Source: Cyrtodaria siliqua
Lineage: Eukaryota; Mollusca; Bivalvia; Adapedonta; Hiatellidae
Direction of reading: 5' to 3'
Assembly (NCBI GenBank): GCA_037043455.1
Contig: JAWPHD010001324.1
Span: 186,001 to 250,000 of the forward strand
Length of the DNA: 64,000 bases
The stretch's first letter is position 1; the number at the start of each line of letters is the position of its first letter. Position numbers and translations under genes: made by a program. The notes beneath the pieces are model-generated. The model made no database searches, was not told where the DNA came from, and saw only the letters and a program-made list of their open reading frames with translations. Below, piece by piece: positions 11,583-61,695 of this stretch.

Positions 11583-12838
11583 AATGTTACAGTAAAGGGA
11601 CAAATGGGCCCAAAATTTCCTTGTTGCGAAAATTGTGACCTTCAGCTAAAAGAACATGTGTTTTGCACACAAGCATTTGCAGTACTTTAAGAGTTATGGT
11701 GCCAAAAGGGGAGATAATTTTTGTACAAAAGGATAGATAATTTAAAGTTGTGATACTGGAGTTATGGTTACTGTGCACCGCACTGCATCTCATTTCCCTG
11801 ATCATTCACACCAACTTTCAATAAATTAGGGGCGTCCGTGGCCGAGTGGTTAACGTCTCTGACTTGAAATCACTTGCCCCTCACCACTGTAGGTTCGATC
11901 CCTCAGGGGCCTAGGAATCTTTATGTGAGGAAGCTATCCAGCTGGCTTGCGGAACGTCGGTGGTTCTACCCAGGTGCCCGTCCGTGCACGAAAATTGCCC
12001 GGAGGGGCACCTGGGGTCTTCCTCCACCAATGGAAGCTGGAAAGTCGCCATATGACCTTAGCTGTTGGTGCGACTATAAAATCCAATTCAGTCAGTCAAT
12101 AAATTATCTGCATTACTTTAAGAGTTACGAAATTGAGTACCTGTTGTGACCTTGACCTTTGAGGTACGGACCTGGGTATTGCGTGCGACACATCATCTTG
12201 ATATGGTGATCACTAGTGCCAAGTTATTTAAAAATCCCTGCAGGGGTTGTGACGTTACAGTCCGAACACAAAAATGCGCACCTGTTTTTGACCTATGAAC
12301 AGCAAGTGTGACTTGACCTTTGAGGAACGGACCTAGGTATTGCGCGCAACACATCGTCCTGATATGGTGATCACTTGTGCCAAGTTATTTAAAAATCCCT
12401 GCATGGGTTGTGACGTTACAGTCTGGACACGAAACTGCGTACCTGTTTTTGACCTATGAACTGCAAGTGTGACCTTGACCTTTGAGGTACGGACCTGGGT
12501 TTTGCGCGCGACACATCGTCTTGTTATGGTGATCACTTGTGCCAATTTAATTAAAAATCCATGCAGGGGTTTTGAAGGTACAGTCCGGACATGAACTGCG
12601 GAATAACGGACGACCTATGAACTGCAAGTGTGACCTTGACCTTTGAGGTACGGACCTGGGTTTTGCGCGCGACACATCGTCTTGTTATGGTGATCACTTG
12701 TGCCAAGTTAATTACAAATCCATGCAGGGGTTTTGAAGGTACAGTCCGGACACGAACTGCGGTCTGACAGACGGACGGACTGACGGACAGACAGATGGTG
12801 CGATTACTATATGGCCCCGAAACCCTTTCGGGGGCATA
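11583..12838 (+). repeat. Dispersed element with internal ~165-bp tandem units
   Basis: The start is TGTTACAGTAAAGGGACAAATG. Internal units repeat GTGACCTTGACCTTTGAGG, ACACATCGTCTTG.TATGG and TGATCACTTGTGCCAAGTTA (12130, 12300, 12470, 12640). The end is a hairpin, GCCCCGAAACCCTTTCGGGG, followed by GCATAAC. A SINE is nested at 11829-12095. Confidence 0.75.
11829..12095 (+). mobile_element. tRNA-derived SINE with 11-bp target duplication
   Basis: The head contains an A box, TGGCCGAGTGGTTAA, and a B box, GGTTCGATCCC, like a tRNA-Ser/Leu gene. The body differs from the SINE family at 22797 but shares GTGAGGAAG and GGTTCTACCCAGG. The tail is (CAGT)n. The 11-bp direct repeat TCAATAAATTA flanks it exactly (11818-11828 and 12096-12106). 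Confidence 0.88.
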
Positions 12839-15340
12839 ACAAGCAAACATTATAATAGTCAGTATTGATACTTGAATCAACATTAAGAAATTAGGAAAAA
12901 AAGGAGATATGAGAAAAAGGAGATATGAGAGAAACATCATTATTTGTTGTTTTCTCTATACTAAATAATGCACAAATGCATTATTACTACAAAACAAAAT
13001 AAATTCTCTTTTTATGAAAGGATGGTTGAAGTTATTGAATTAGAGCCGATCTCGGTGAACTACATTCACTGTGGAGGAGGGACTGGTATTGATTGTGCAG
13101 AATCTGGGTTAATATATTAATAGAGTGTATTATGCAATGTCTCTGACTGACATTATTATGTCTCTGACTGAAATTATCGGATGTCTTGGTATTCATGGGA
13201 ATACATACAGGTAATCACTTAATTATCACTTGTATTTTAACCGCTCGTTTTGATGAAAGTTGGTATTAGAGTGACGAATGATATTTTTTGAATCTTAAAT
13301 TTTTTGCCTTTTTTAATTTTCTGATTCAAGGGAGGTTGCACATTGGAAATTACAACATGTATATAATAGCAATATAGCAACATGCCAATAGTCTTGTCGT
13401 AATTTTCTTGCAATATATTGGAAACAGACAATAGAATTTATATGGCCATTCATGTATTTAAGGACCAAAACTATCATAAAAATAAATTATTGTCCAATTG
13501 TCTGAAAGTAGACTAGGGAAAAAGGTTGAGCAAGTTTTTTTTAGATGAAATAGTACTGTATACAAGATAAATTACTGACATTTTGGGACTTTACGGGCTT
13601 GACCCCTACGTTCATTTATTCGTTATGTCATTAAGATGTTCGACTGTTATTGATGTGTGTTTGATAAAACATTGTGTCTATGGCAGTAGTTTCTTGATTT
13701 TACAACCAAAAATGTATTATTTCCAGGGTGCAACAAAAACTTGCTAAACCTTTTTCCCTCAGTATGCCCTTCTCCTGTAAATTCGTGCCCCATAACAGAT
13801 CAATCTGCGCATGCCCTTGTAGGTTGAATGTATTAAAAACATACTTTAATATATAATTAGATAAACATTTCAATAAATATAAACTATCATCAAATAACCT
13901 TCAAATGCCAAAGAGAAAGTGAAAAAGCTGGCTTAAAGTAGGTCATGTCAACTGATCTAAATCAGCCAGTCTCAAGCTTCCTATTGAATTCATGCTTTTT
14001 GATTGGCTTATCCAAAAAGAGGTCTCCAGTGGGAAATGTGTAAATCTGATCAGGCATTTGGCAGTAATATTTTATTAAAATGGAAGCAAGTGAGAAATAG
14101 ACTTGACCTGTTTTATTTTCTTATATAAAAAATTAGCAAAAGTAGCACATGCTGGTAAGATTTTGTTGTATAAAAACGTTTAATTGCAGTATATTGAAAA
14201 AAGATGTTTTACCTGTTTTACCTCATTTCCGGTGGTTTTCGTGAGTTTTGTAGACAGGAAGAAAACATGGGCATGAATTGAATAGAATTTGAACACGCAC
14301 AAAAGTACACAAATGATGTTATTATGTCAATTGTAAGAGCACAAATTCAATAGGGTGGCACGAATCAATAGGAAACGGGGATACCGGTATGTTCTTTTGC
14401 TATTTCGCACAACCAGGATTTTTTATCATGCCTATAAGCTAGATTCTTAAAATAACTGAATGTCAAAACAACATGCCTTTGTGGTTTCCTGGAGGAATTT
14501 CATTCCGAATATACCATTACTAACAGCCTGAGACAATAAATATTATATTATTAACAAAATCTCGAAGTTTCATTTAATTTTTAATAATGAGGACACAATG
14601 TTTGTAAAATTATTTAAATTTTGCTAAAATTGTGTTTTTAAACCTACCTATCAACCTAAATATTGCAATCAGTTGTGAAATATGAGGTAATGCTGTCAAA
14701 ATAATGTTTATCTGGATGAGTATTTAAATCTAAAAATAGAATGTTCTGATTATCCGAAATATTGTCTAAAAATAGAACACTGTGCTGACAGTTAAATTAT
14801 TACATACAGTGTTTTGGATTGGATCAAAGAAAAAATGTGTTGCCTTTAAATAATGTTTTTTAATGTTTCATCAGGTATGTAATAAATGGTTAAATTTTAT
14901 ATAGATTAAGAGGTTAAATAATTTAAACTTAATTAGTATATTTAATTGTTATTAAATTAGCTTACTTATATAGGGTCATACAGTATTGATTGCAAAATGA
15001 AACTTCTATTTTCTCATCATACATATAATAAACAAATGATTGCATTATCATATGAGAATCATATGATTTTTATATGATTCTTATATAAAAGGAGCCACAT
15101 ACTTTTAACTGTAGGATTCTGATATAAAATATATGATATTTTTATATAATTGGAGTTTCATATAATTATAGTATGAGAATAAAATTCAAAAAAGCTTCAT
15201 TTTTAAAAAACACACATAAAGATTCTCATGAAAAAATAGATGTTTTAATTTGTATATGATTCTTACATGAAAGGTTTTATAATATGAATCATGCACTGCG
15301 CCTTTTATATAAGTATCATATAATAGGTAGCATATGAGAA
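12839..15340. other. AT-rich unique sequence, no gene seen
   Basis: This stretch is AT-rich with many short A/T runs and ATATGA-type low-complexity sequence near 15050-15340. No supported open reading frame, RNA or recognised element was found. Confidence 0.5.
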
Positions 15341-15905
15341 TCAATGGCAATTCCAACATGAATATGCAAATCCCTGATCAAAATCATCAAGTAGCATACA
15401 TATACAGACTGGCATCCTTGCAAGAATATGCAAATCCCTGATCAAATTCATCAAACATCATACAGATACAGACTGGCATTCCTACATGAATATGCAAATC
15501 CCTGATCAAATTCATCATGCATCATACAGATACAGACTGGCATTCCTACATGAATATGCAAATCCCTGATCAAATTCATCAAGCATCATACAGATACAGA
15601 CTGGCATTCATACATGAATATGCAAATCCCTGATCAAATTCATCAAGCATCATACAGATACAGACTGGCATTCCTACATGAATATGCAAATCCCCGATCA
15701 AATGCATCAAGCATCATACAGATACAGACTGGCATTCCTACATGAATATGCAAATCCCTGATCAAATTCATCAAGCATCATACAGATACAGACTGGCATT
15801 CCTACATGCAAATCCCTATCAAATTCATCATGCATCATACATATACAGACTGGCATCCCAACATGAATATGCAAATCCCTGATCAGAATCATCAGCAGTA
15901 TCATA
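15341..15905 (+). repeat. 64-bp minisatellite, roughly 9 units
   Basis: The unit contains CATGAATATGCAAATCCCTG, ATCAAATTCATCAAGCATCA and TACAGATACAGACTGGCATT. The period is 64 bp (for example TATGCAAAT at 15427 and 15491). Each unit contains ATGCAAAT, which matches the octamer bound by POU/Oct factors; function is unknown. Confidence 0.92.
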
Positions 15906-16084
15906 TAATCACCAACCAGACACTGTATAATCTTCTAGTACTGCTGATACCTAATCCTGCCAATTATCGAATCCTATACATCAAAACTTGAATGAATGGA
16001 TGAAATAAACCTTTTTCTTTTCATTTTTGATATGTGCAGAAGAATGGAAGCGTTGTAGCTTTCAGGAACACTTTGCAATCTTCA

Positions 16085-16380
16085 TTTTTAGCTCACTTGA
16101 TGGAAGCTTAAAGGTATAAACTATTAAAATTTGGATCAGTCTTCGTCTGTCATGCATCCGGTGTTATTTTTTGCTTTCAAAGGTTTTATCTCAGAAACCG
16201 TTGGGTCAGTTTTGACCAAACTTCACTTGGATGAATCTTGGTTTTGGCCCTACACCAAGATTGTTAAATTTAATAAATTTTAGCCTGCCCTTGACTGTTG
16301 AATTTGCTAAATTTTAGGCTGCCCAGAGGTTACACTTTAACAGAGAGCATATTATTTTGGAAATCTTCGCTGGACTTACC
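16085..16380 (+). repeat. Helentron-like element, 5' fragment
   Basis: It begins TTTTTAGCTCACTTGATGG..AAGCTT, like the 5' ends of the elements at 17912 and 38689, and continues with CTTCGTCTGTC and TCTCAGAAACCG, but no hairpin plus CTTGT end follows. Confidence 0.5.
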
Positions 16381-16689
16381 AGACTTATTTTATTTGATCC
16401 ACTTGTGTTACAATTGTTTGGTTTAATAAAATCATTGGTACATTAGAATTATAGCATGATGTAAAAAATATTTTGTCGTACATGACTTTTTTTGCATGAA
16501 CAGCAATTGGACAGTTGTACAATTTTAAACAATTGATATTTAAGCTATTTATACCTATTGCCAATTAATGTAACCTTTTGTATATCTACTTTTACCTTAA
16601 CTGTCATTCAGTTGTTAGGATGAAGATTAATTATTATCAAACATAGATAAATAATAAACCATTGTTTTAATGCTCTAGTTACTAGGAAG
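16381..16689. other. Unassigned AT-rich sequence
   Basis: Nothing recognisable is seen between the element fragment and the dispersed repeat at 16690. Confidence 0.5.
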
Positions 16690-17125
16690 AGATTTTCATA
16701 ATACTGGAGCCCTGTGTGGTTCTCGGGGGCCCCGTTTGGTCACGGGGCAAAGAATAGGGCCACTGCAGATCCCTTTGGAGGGATAGGCAGAGGGGTAGAA
16801 TCCCCCCAAATTCATGTTCATTTTATCATTTTTTGTTCATGTTCATTAAAGGTCTTCATCATGATCCCTGCATTGTTTCAGGTGCTATCTCGCTGGCATC
16901 AAAAGAGCAGTGGCAGAAAAACAATAACGTGGCTCCAGCGTAAATGAAGTTTCTACGATAGAATTTGCAGCAACTCTGCAGTGTAGGGTCAGAAGGTTCT
17001 AGGCCCATTTTTCATATTTTATCTCGATGTACATGGAAGATGAGCCTGGCATGTTCATGCCTTTTAGGCGCCATATAACCTTTTCATGTGTTGGTGCACC
17101 TTAAAACCCCAATTCAATTCAATTC
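16690..17125 (+). repeat. Dispersed element (copy B), single 43-bp unit
   Basis: It aligns with both flanks of the 43-bp satellite: ATGTTCATTTTATCATT on the left, one copy of TGTTCATTAAAGGTCTTCAT..CCCTGCATTGTTT in the middle, then CAGGTGCTAT..AGAATTTGCAGCAACTCTGCAG and GGCGCCATATAACCTTTT. It ends in (AATTC)n. This is the unexpanded form of the element at 660-6535. Confidence 0.8.
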
Positions 17126-17768
17126 AATTCATAATACTGGATGGGAAACCTGATCATTAAAATGAAATTGGAGTATTCCTATATATATAGCTGGAGCCTT
17201 GAAATTTATACTTGCACTTTCGTCATTTCTCATATGCAAATTTCCGTTTAGGTTGTGTCTCAAGTGCTATATAAAGTTCTAAATATTAATTGTTATATAA
17301 ATAGATCCTGGCAGACCAACAAAATAAAGATAGTTTACCCCGCTTACCTGTACATTTGATACCAATGAATATTTACTGAAGACAAGTTATAAAAAAAAAA
17401 AGCAAGTTAAAAAATTGATTTTTAAATTTGAGTAGAATTAATTCGTATCGGCTTACAAAAAAATCAGGTCATTCTTTTTAGCTGTATATTTTTAAAATGC
17501 ATACATGCACAAGTTAACGCTTACACACTATCTGTTGGTGAATTAATTGCTTTAATTACTGCATGTAATTATTTTAATATATGAATATACTGGTGGTTGT
17601 GGGGTGTGTGTAGGGGAGATTTAAATGTGCATAGCTTAACATGTATGCAGGGTAGTAGGTTTTAAGTATAGATTTCCTGCTTTATGACCTGTTATATGGA
17701 AGTGTCCTAGAATTTAGGCCAATCAGTTGCATGCTTGTTTTATAGAGTGAAATGAAATAATTGGGGTT
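17126..17768. other. AT-rich sequence, no gene seen
   Basis: No supported coding, RNA or mobile feature is seen. Confidence 0.5.
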
Positions 17769-19977
17769 TTAAAGGGACACATGGCAACCTGAGTTTTATA
17801 TCAGGCTTTAAAATTAGTACAGCGATTTATTAATCCTGTATCATTTTGACTTTAAAACTGTTTGCATATAATTAAATAAAAAATTGTTTCTATCATTATT
17901 CTACACATTTTTAGCTCTACTGGCCAAAGGTAAGGAGGGCTTATGCGATCCCTTTTCGTCTGTCGTCCGTCCGTCCGTCTGTCTGTTAGCAATTCTATAA
18001 AATCGACATCTCTGAAACCGCTTGAAGGATTTTGATAAAACTTCATCACAATGTTACTTGGGAGGGTCCCTCTCAGATTTGTGTTTTCGCAGCCGCCAGT
18101 CATCCAAGATGGCCGCCATGGCTAAAACTAGGTCAAATTTAAGAAAAGGTTAAAAATGACATCTTCTCTGAAACTGCTTGAAGGATTTTGATGAAACTTA
18201 ATCACAATGATATTTGGGATAGTCACTCTCATATTTGTGTTTTTCGACTGCCATCCAAGATGGCCGCCAAACGACATCTCCAAAACCACTTATTCCATTC
18301 TTGTGAAATATCATATACATGTTCCTTGGGTTGGCCTCTATTAAGTTTGTGTTTTTCGTTTTCGTTTAATAATCAAAATGGCCACAACGGCGACCCAATT
18401 TAGTTTACATAGAGTTATATAGGAAAAGGTTAAAAATGACATCTTCTCTGAAACCTCTTGAAGAATTTTGATGATACTTAATCACCATGATATTTGGGAT
18501 AGTCCCTCTCAGATTTTTGTTTTTCGCGGCCGCCAGTCATCCAAGATGGCCGCCATGGCTAAAACTAGGCCAAATTTAAGGAAATTTCAAACGACATCTC
18601 CGAAACCACTTATTCCATTCTTGTGGAGTATCATATACATGTTCCTTGGGTTAGCCTCTATCAAGTTTGTGTTTTTCGTCATCGTCAAATAATCAAAATG
18701 GCCGCCACGGCAACCCAAAGTTTACATAAGAGTTATATAGGAAAAGGTTAAAAAATTACATCTTCTCTGAAACCGCCTGAAAGATTTTGATGATACTTAA
18801 GCACAATGATAATTGGGAAAGTCCCTCTCAGATTTATGTTTTTTGTGGCCGCCAGTCATCCAAGATGGCCGCCATAGATATAACTAGGTCAAATTTAAGT
18901 AAATTTCAAATGACATCTCCTCCTAAACCACTTTTTCCATTTTTGTCAAATATCATGGATACATGTACCTTGGGTTAGCCTCTATCAAGTTTGTGTTTTT
19001 CATTATCGTCGAATAATCAAAATGGCCACCTAAGCGACCCAAAGTTTACATAGAGTTATATATTAAAAGGTTAAATATTACATCTTCTCTGAAACAGCCT
19101 GAAAGATTTTGATGAAACTTAAGCACAATGATGTTTGGGATAGTCCCTCTCAGATTTGTGTTTTCACGGCCGACAGTACTCCAAGATGGCCACCATGGCC
19201 ATAACTAGGTCAAATTTAAGTAAATTTTAAACGACGTCTCCTCCGAAACCACTGATTCCATTCTACTGAAATATCATATACATGTTCCTTGGGTTGGCCT
19301 CTATTAAGTTTATGGTTTTCGTAATTGTCGAATAATCAAAATGGCCACCACGGCGACCCAAAATTTACATAAGAGTTATATAGGAAAAGGTTAAAAATTA
19401 CATCTTCTCTGAAGCCGCTTGAAGGATTTTGATGAAACTTAAGCACAGTGATATTTGAGATAGTCCCTCTCAGATTTGTGTTTTTCACGGCCGCCAGTCA
19501 TCCAAGATGGCCGCCATGGCTAAAACTAGGTCAAATTTAAGGAAATTTCAAACGACATTTCCTAAACCACTTATTCCATTCTTGTCAAATATCATATACA
19601 TGTTCCTTGGGTTAGCCTCTATCAAGTTTGTGTTTTTCATTATCGTCAAATAATCAAAATTATTCAAAATGGCCACCACGATAACCCAACGTTTACATAG
19701 AGTTATATCTAGGAAACGTGTTTCTTGGGTTGGCCTCTATCATGTTTATGTTATTGAATCACATCATACAAGTAGAGCGTCTACAGGCCCTCTTGGGCCT
19801 CTTGTTTAAATATATTATTGGTGCAATATTATCAAAAGTCAATAATATGCAAAAACAATTTGCTTTGAACTATTCTAACAATTAAATATTAATGATTGAA
19901 CAAATTCAAGTTAAGAGAAAAACTAATGGGACGCCGTGAGTGTTTAAAAAATCAAGATTCCCGTGTGTCCCTTTTAA
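17769..19977. mobile_element. TTAA MITE split by a Helentron-like insertion
   Basis: The ends TTAAAGGGACACATGGCAAC and CAAGATTCCCGTGTGTCCC..TTTAA are imperfect inverted repeats. The interior matches the intact copy at 26722-27044 on both sides of the insertion at 17912-19805. Confidence 0.8.
17912..19805 (+). mobile_element. Helentron-like non-autonomous element, complete
   Basis: The 5' end is TTTTTAGCTCTACTGGCC..GGGCTTATGCGATCCC. Internal ~320-bp units alternate GAAACCGCTTGAAGGATTTT segments with AAAATGGCCGCCAC segments. The 3' end is the hairpin AGGCCC-TCTT-GGGCCT plus CTTGT. The empty site in the MITE copy at 26876 shows T-rich insertion without a target duplication beyond T ambiguity. 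No transposase or helicase is encoded. The Helentron assignment is inferred from this structure. Confidence 0.7.
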
Positions 19978-21519
19978 TGCTTCATGGCATGTAGGGTCAT
20001 ATAAGGAGAAGAGATGAAGTCAGAAAAGCCCATCTGACCTGCCTTGGCTGGGACCCACTCTGGGCCGAGGTCTGCAGCTCTGAAGTGCTCTACAAGGTGC
20101 CTTACAGGAGCTCATTGGAGACAGGGCACGGAAATTCCACCCGTCCGCTCGTATTGACAAGTGAAAATTGAATCCGGACGAGTGAAACCCATGAATCGGT
20201 CGTCCGAGAGAACGAGTAAAATTTCAGTAGAAAATGGTTCTTACATAGTTTATTAAGCGATTAAATGCAGTAATAGTCGCAACTCTGTTTATGAAATTTA
20301 AGTCAAGCGGATATTCCGTTTTGGGACGTTCTAAGTTCACGTAGCGCGAACGTTACGGTATTTGATGTTATACAAATAACACTTTCACGGGGGAAATCTT
20401 TAAGGGCACTAGTCAGCTCTTAGGTGACTGGGGCCAGAGCCTTCAGGTAGGGGAATTGCTAAAAGTATGCTGTTTTCCTATATTGGAGTTTAACAGTTTC
20501 TACTCAAAAAAACAACTTTTAAGAGGGTAATTTTTCACAGGAAAAGGAGGAAATATATACCATGCCAGAGTAACTGTAATGGTCATGATCTGAGTCTGTA
20601 GTGAACTATAGAATATGAATATAGTCATCTATAATAATGGTCAAAGTTTCATAATTTTCATTGATTTATATAAAGAAAACAACAACACATTATGCATGAT
20701 CGATGCTTCCCTTTGTTTTATTTATATATAATAGTGTTAAATGATGGTATCTGACTACTTATACTTATGAACTTGTACAATCAGAGCAGGCAGGACAAGT
20801 AAAAATCCTATAAGGATGAGTAACATGGCAATGCCACTCGTCCTACAGGATGAGTGCATACAGTCAAATATATTTTGTCCCCTGGGAGATATACTGAAGC
20901 CACTGCTGGAGAAATGAGAGACCTTGAGAATTTAATTGTCTTTGCATTAAGAACCATTATACCATTCTCATGCTCAGATTTAGGATTTGAGATAAGGGTG
21001 GCAGGGGAGGGGAGGGGTAGGGAAGGGGGAGGGGGCGTGGGCGGGGTGCAGGCTTTAAAAAATATTTACAAACACACACCCTAAGCCAATTTTTAAAACA
21101 AAAAAAAATCAGGATCTGGAGCCCCTGTCCCAGTCTAGATCTTTATCTCATACTTATACTAATGTCACCTAGTTGCACTAATGTTGCACTCTGTATACAT
21201 GATTAAGGTCGTCCTGTATAGATGATTGTGGTGTAGAACTCAACTGTCCCAATTGCTTGTCACAATTGTGAACAATCACCAATGCGGACCAGTTATGTTG
21301 AAACTAGTTTCATGTCCAATCCCCCTACCGACAGGGTGCGTTGAGATATTGTACATTGCTCATGTGATGAAGCAATATCGCTGAGACTGGCCTTTACACT
21401 TTATGCAAAATCATATTTTCATTCGATTAAATTCTCATAAATGAATATAATGTACAAGCAGTCGAGATGTTTGTTAAATTTTATCAAGTTCTGTGTAAAT
21501 ATTACTTCTATGTAAATAC
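19978..21519. other. Intergenic sequence with a G-rich tract
   Basis: No gene is supported. Positions 21003-21052 form a G-run tract (GGGGAGGGGAGGGGTAGGG and beyond) compatible with a G-quadruplex. The short frame across it is low-complexity. Confidence 0.45.
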
Positions 21520-21702
21520 CACTGTGAGCTCAACTTTTCAAGTGAGAAAGTGTTGATTCTTACGGATGATGGGAGGTATACTGTGCTGCTTCTACACAGG
21601 AAAAATGGGGGTGATCTACCTTTAACACACACAAAAAATCGACTGTCATATATATGGCCTAACATGTGCGAAAAAATGACATAAAACACCGTTCAAACAA
21701 AA
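21520..21702 (+). mobile_element. SINE fragment
   Basis: The body matches the SINE at 22797: TGAGCTCAACTTTTCAAGTGAGAAAGTG, GGGAGGTATACTG, TATATGGCCTAACATGTGC and the tail ATAAAACACCGTTCAAAC. The tRNA head is missing. Confidence 0.75.
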
Positions 21703-21849
21703 TCTACATAATAATTTTGGGAATCTGGTGCAGATATAACATTCAAATATACATCTTTCTTCCAGAACTAATCTATCAGTCAAAATAATCAAAATATTTA
21801 GGCCAGTTTTTTTTTATTATTAGGTTTACCGATTTTTTCTGGAAAAATG

Positions 21850-22290
21850 AAGGATAGGAGGAGGGAATAATAAAAAAAAAATCATGAAAACATACCCACA
21901 TTTTACAAGTTTCTCTAGTTTTTCTTCGTCAAACGACGACGACGACAGCATTTCATCAATATAAACAAATTGCAAATAACTGGACGGTGCATTTGCACTA
22001 ACTAAGTCTCCAACAGTATGACCAGACTGTGCTTTAACAAATTTATGTACACGCTTGTTTGATTTGTCTTTGTCGACGGTAGAAACCAGCCCAACCCACC
22101 AAAACAGTTTTCTTTCCTCCAACTGCGTTTAGTCCGCCATGTTTTCGTACACTCTCGATTAATAAACGCTTCAGGTAAAAGTACGTTTCGTACCCTGGAC
22201 GTTTCATACCCAGTTTTTCCGCAAAATTATGTATTGCCGAGAGAATAGTGTTTTGGATTTTTTTTTTTGATTTCGGCAATAATTTGGGTC
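21850..22290 (-). pseudogene. Unrecognised coding-like remnant
   Basis: Two overlapping minus-strand frames (22043-22279 and 21826-22122) read like protein rather than repeat. The first is basic (starting MPKSKKKIQNTILSAIHNFA). The second contains KFVKAQSGHTVGDLVSAN and FDEEKLEKLVKCG. The second stops being protein-like at a GTATGT, so 21890-22130 could be a real exon ending at a donor near 21896. Alternatively it is a frameshifted remnant of a transposon or gene. I recognise no family. Confidence 0.3.
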
Positions 22291-22796
22291 GGCGGGTTGG
22301 TAAACCTAAAGATTAAAAAAGTTTGGTCTTATGAAAAAATAAATTTAAAGTTTGGGTTATTGTACAGATTCTCCTGGCATATTTTGTTTTAGTTTTTTAA
22401 CGCCAGAGGAAATTTATACAAGTAAACACATTATCTGATTCACAGTCAATAATATTATTCTACAGAATTTAAATTGTTAACTGGTTATAAGTGTACAGTA
22501 TGCATGCCTTTACATCCATTAAAGTTGTTTGTGATGCCAAGTACATGTCTTCATTAAATATTCACAACTGTTCATTATATGATGGCTCAGAGTTGTTTAT
22601 GTTTTATTCTGTCAACATTATGACTGCAGTTCCATGCTTTATCACAAGTGTTTTGATTTAGGAAAATCCAATTTAGTGTTTTTCTTGAAAGAAATTTTCA
22701 CTTTCTAAAGAGTAAAATATTGATATATTGGATATCATTCTCCGAGTTTATTTATTTTATTTTATTTTTATATATTTTTTTATTATAAAAGGTGAT

Positions 22797-23048
22797 CGTC
22801 TCCGTGGCCAAATGGTTAATGACTTTGCACTGTAAAACTTCGCCTCTCACCGCTGCGGGTTCGAATCCCACTGGGAGCTCGACTTGTAAGTGAGGAAGTG
22901 CCGATTCTTACGGACTGCGGGAGGTGTATAAAGTACTGGTTCTATCCAGGAAAAGTGGGAGGTCTGCCTCCACCACAAACAATCGACCGACATATATAAC
23001 CTTACATGTGTTAAAAATGACGTAAAACACCATACAAACAAACAAAAG
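22797..23048 (+). mobile_element. Full-length tRNA-derived SINE with 13-bp target duplication
   Basis: The head has A-box-like TCCGTGGCCAAATGGTTAA and B box GGGTTCGAATCCC. The body contains GGGAGCTCGACTTGTAAGTG, GGGAGGTGTATAAAGTACTG and AAATGACGTAAAACACCATA, ending in (CAAA)n. The perfect 13-bp repeat TATAAAAGGTGAT flanks it (22784-22796 and 23049-23061). It is the best reference copy in the window. Confidence 0.93.
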
Positions 23049-23189
23049 TATAAAAGGTGATGGAAAGACTATATATATAATAGCGGATCATCGGTAGTAG
23101 CGAATCAGTTTCTGTTTACATTTAATTTATTCAGCCCATATGTATTTGTTTTTCATCAAACTTTCCATGTTTGAAGAGTTTTAAGCATA

Positions 23190-23668
23190 CATCTATACAT
23201 TAGCCTAACGAGTTGGTACATAGTAATTAGCTACTTACTGTAACACCTAATCTATACATTAGCCTAAAGAGTTGGTACATAGTAATTAGCTACTTACTGT
23301 AACACCTAATCTATACATTAGCCTAAAGAGTTGGTACATAGTTATTAGCTACTTACTGTAACACCTAATCTATACATTAGCCTAAAGAGTTGGTACATAG
23401 TAATTAGCTACTTACTGTAACACCTAATCTATACATTAGCCTAAAGAGTTGGTACATAGAAATTAGCTACTTATACTGTAACACCTAATCTATACATTAG
23501 CCTAAAGAGTTGGTACATAGTAATTAGCTACTTACTGTAACACCTAATCTATACATTAGCCTAAAGAGTTGGTACATAGTAATTAGCTACTTATACTGTT
23601 ACACCTAATCTATACATTAGCCTAAAGAGTTGGTACATAGTAATTAGCTACTTACTGTAACACCTATC
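23190..23668 (+). repeat. 59-bp minisatellite, roughly 8 units
   Basis: The unit carries TCTATACATTAGCCTAAAGA, GTTGGTACATAGTAATTAGC and TACTTACTGTAACACCTAA. The period is 59 bp, with two units lengthened by CTTATACTG. Confidence 0.93.
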
Positions 23669-24154
23669 AAGAAAAGTGATCCGTTACTGCCTGAAGGATG
23701 TGAGTTTTAAAAAATAATAAATCGATATATTTAAAATGAAATAAGGTATAACAGATATTATTTTACTACAATTTGGTTTATAATGCTCAGGCCTGATCAT
23801 CAAAATATCCATGATTTGAAGTTTTAAACTTTTAGGGACAATGATCATGTAAACAGGCAAAATGGCAGATTTTCAACACTCGGCTAACACATGTATAAGG
23901 TATAGTTCATAATAATGTTGGTTGTCATATTGCTGAGAGAGCAGAATCGAGTAAGAAAAGCTCTTGAATATTTCCTTTAGTTAAATTTACGCTCTTAACC
24001 CGAGTGATCCTTTACTATAGGTACCGAACACACTGTACATATAAATATATGCAGCCTAACTTCGCGTAAAACCCTCCGCTCCTCCTATATCAAAAGAGCA
24101 CACTATATGTATTTGGTGCTGTATATAATATCTAGTTTTATTTGTCTATTTCAG
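23669..24154. other. Sequence upstream of the first visible kinase exon
   Basis: It ends in a pyrimidine-rich acceptor tract, TTTTATTTGTCTATTTCAG. No upstream coding exon of the kinase gene could be recognised here or further left. Confidence 0.5.

Positions 24155-61695
<37,541 letters not shown>

Noticed and set aside
22797..22880. Functional tRNA gene
   Set aside because: The A and B boxes belong to a SINE head; SINE body, tail and a 13-bp target duplication follow, and the stems do not form a proper cloverleaf.
23190..23668. Acceptor-derived array for the first visible exon
   Set aside because: The 59-bp unit shares no junction sequence with TTTCAG/TTAATATGC and ends about 490 bases upstream.
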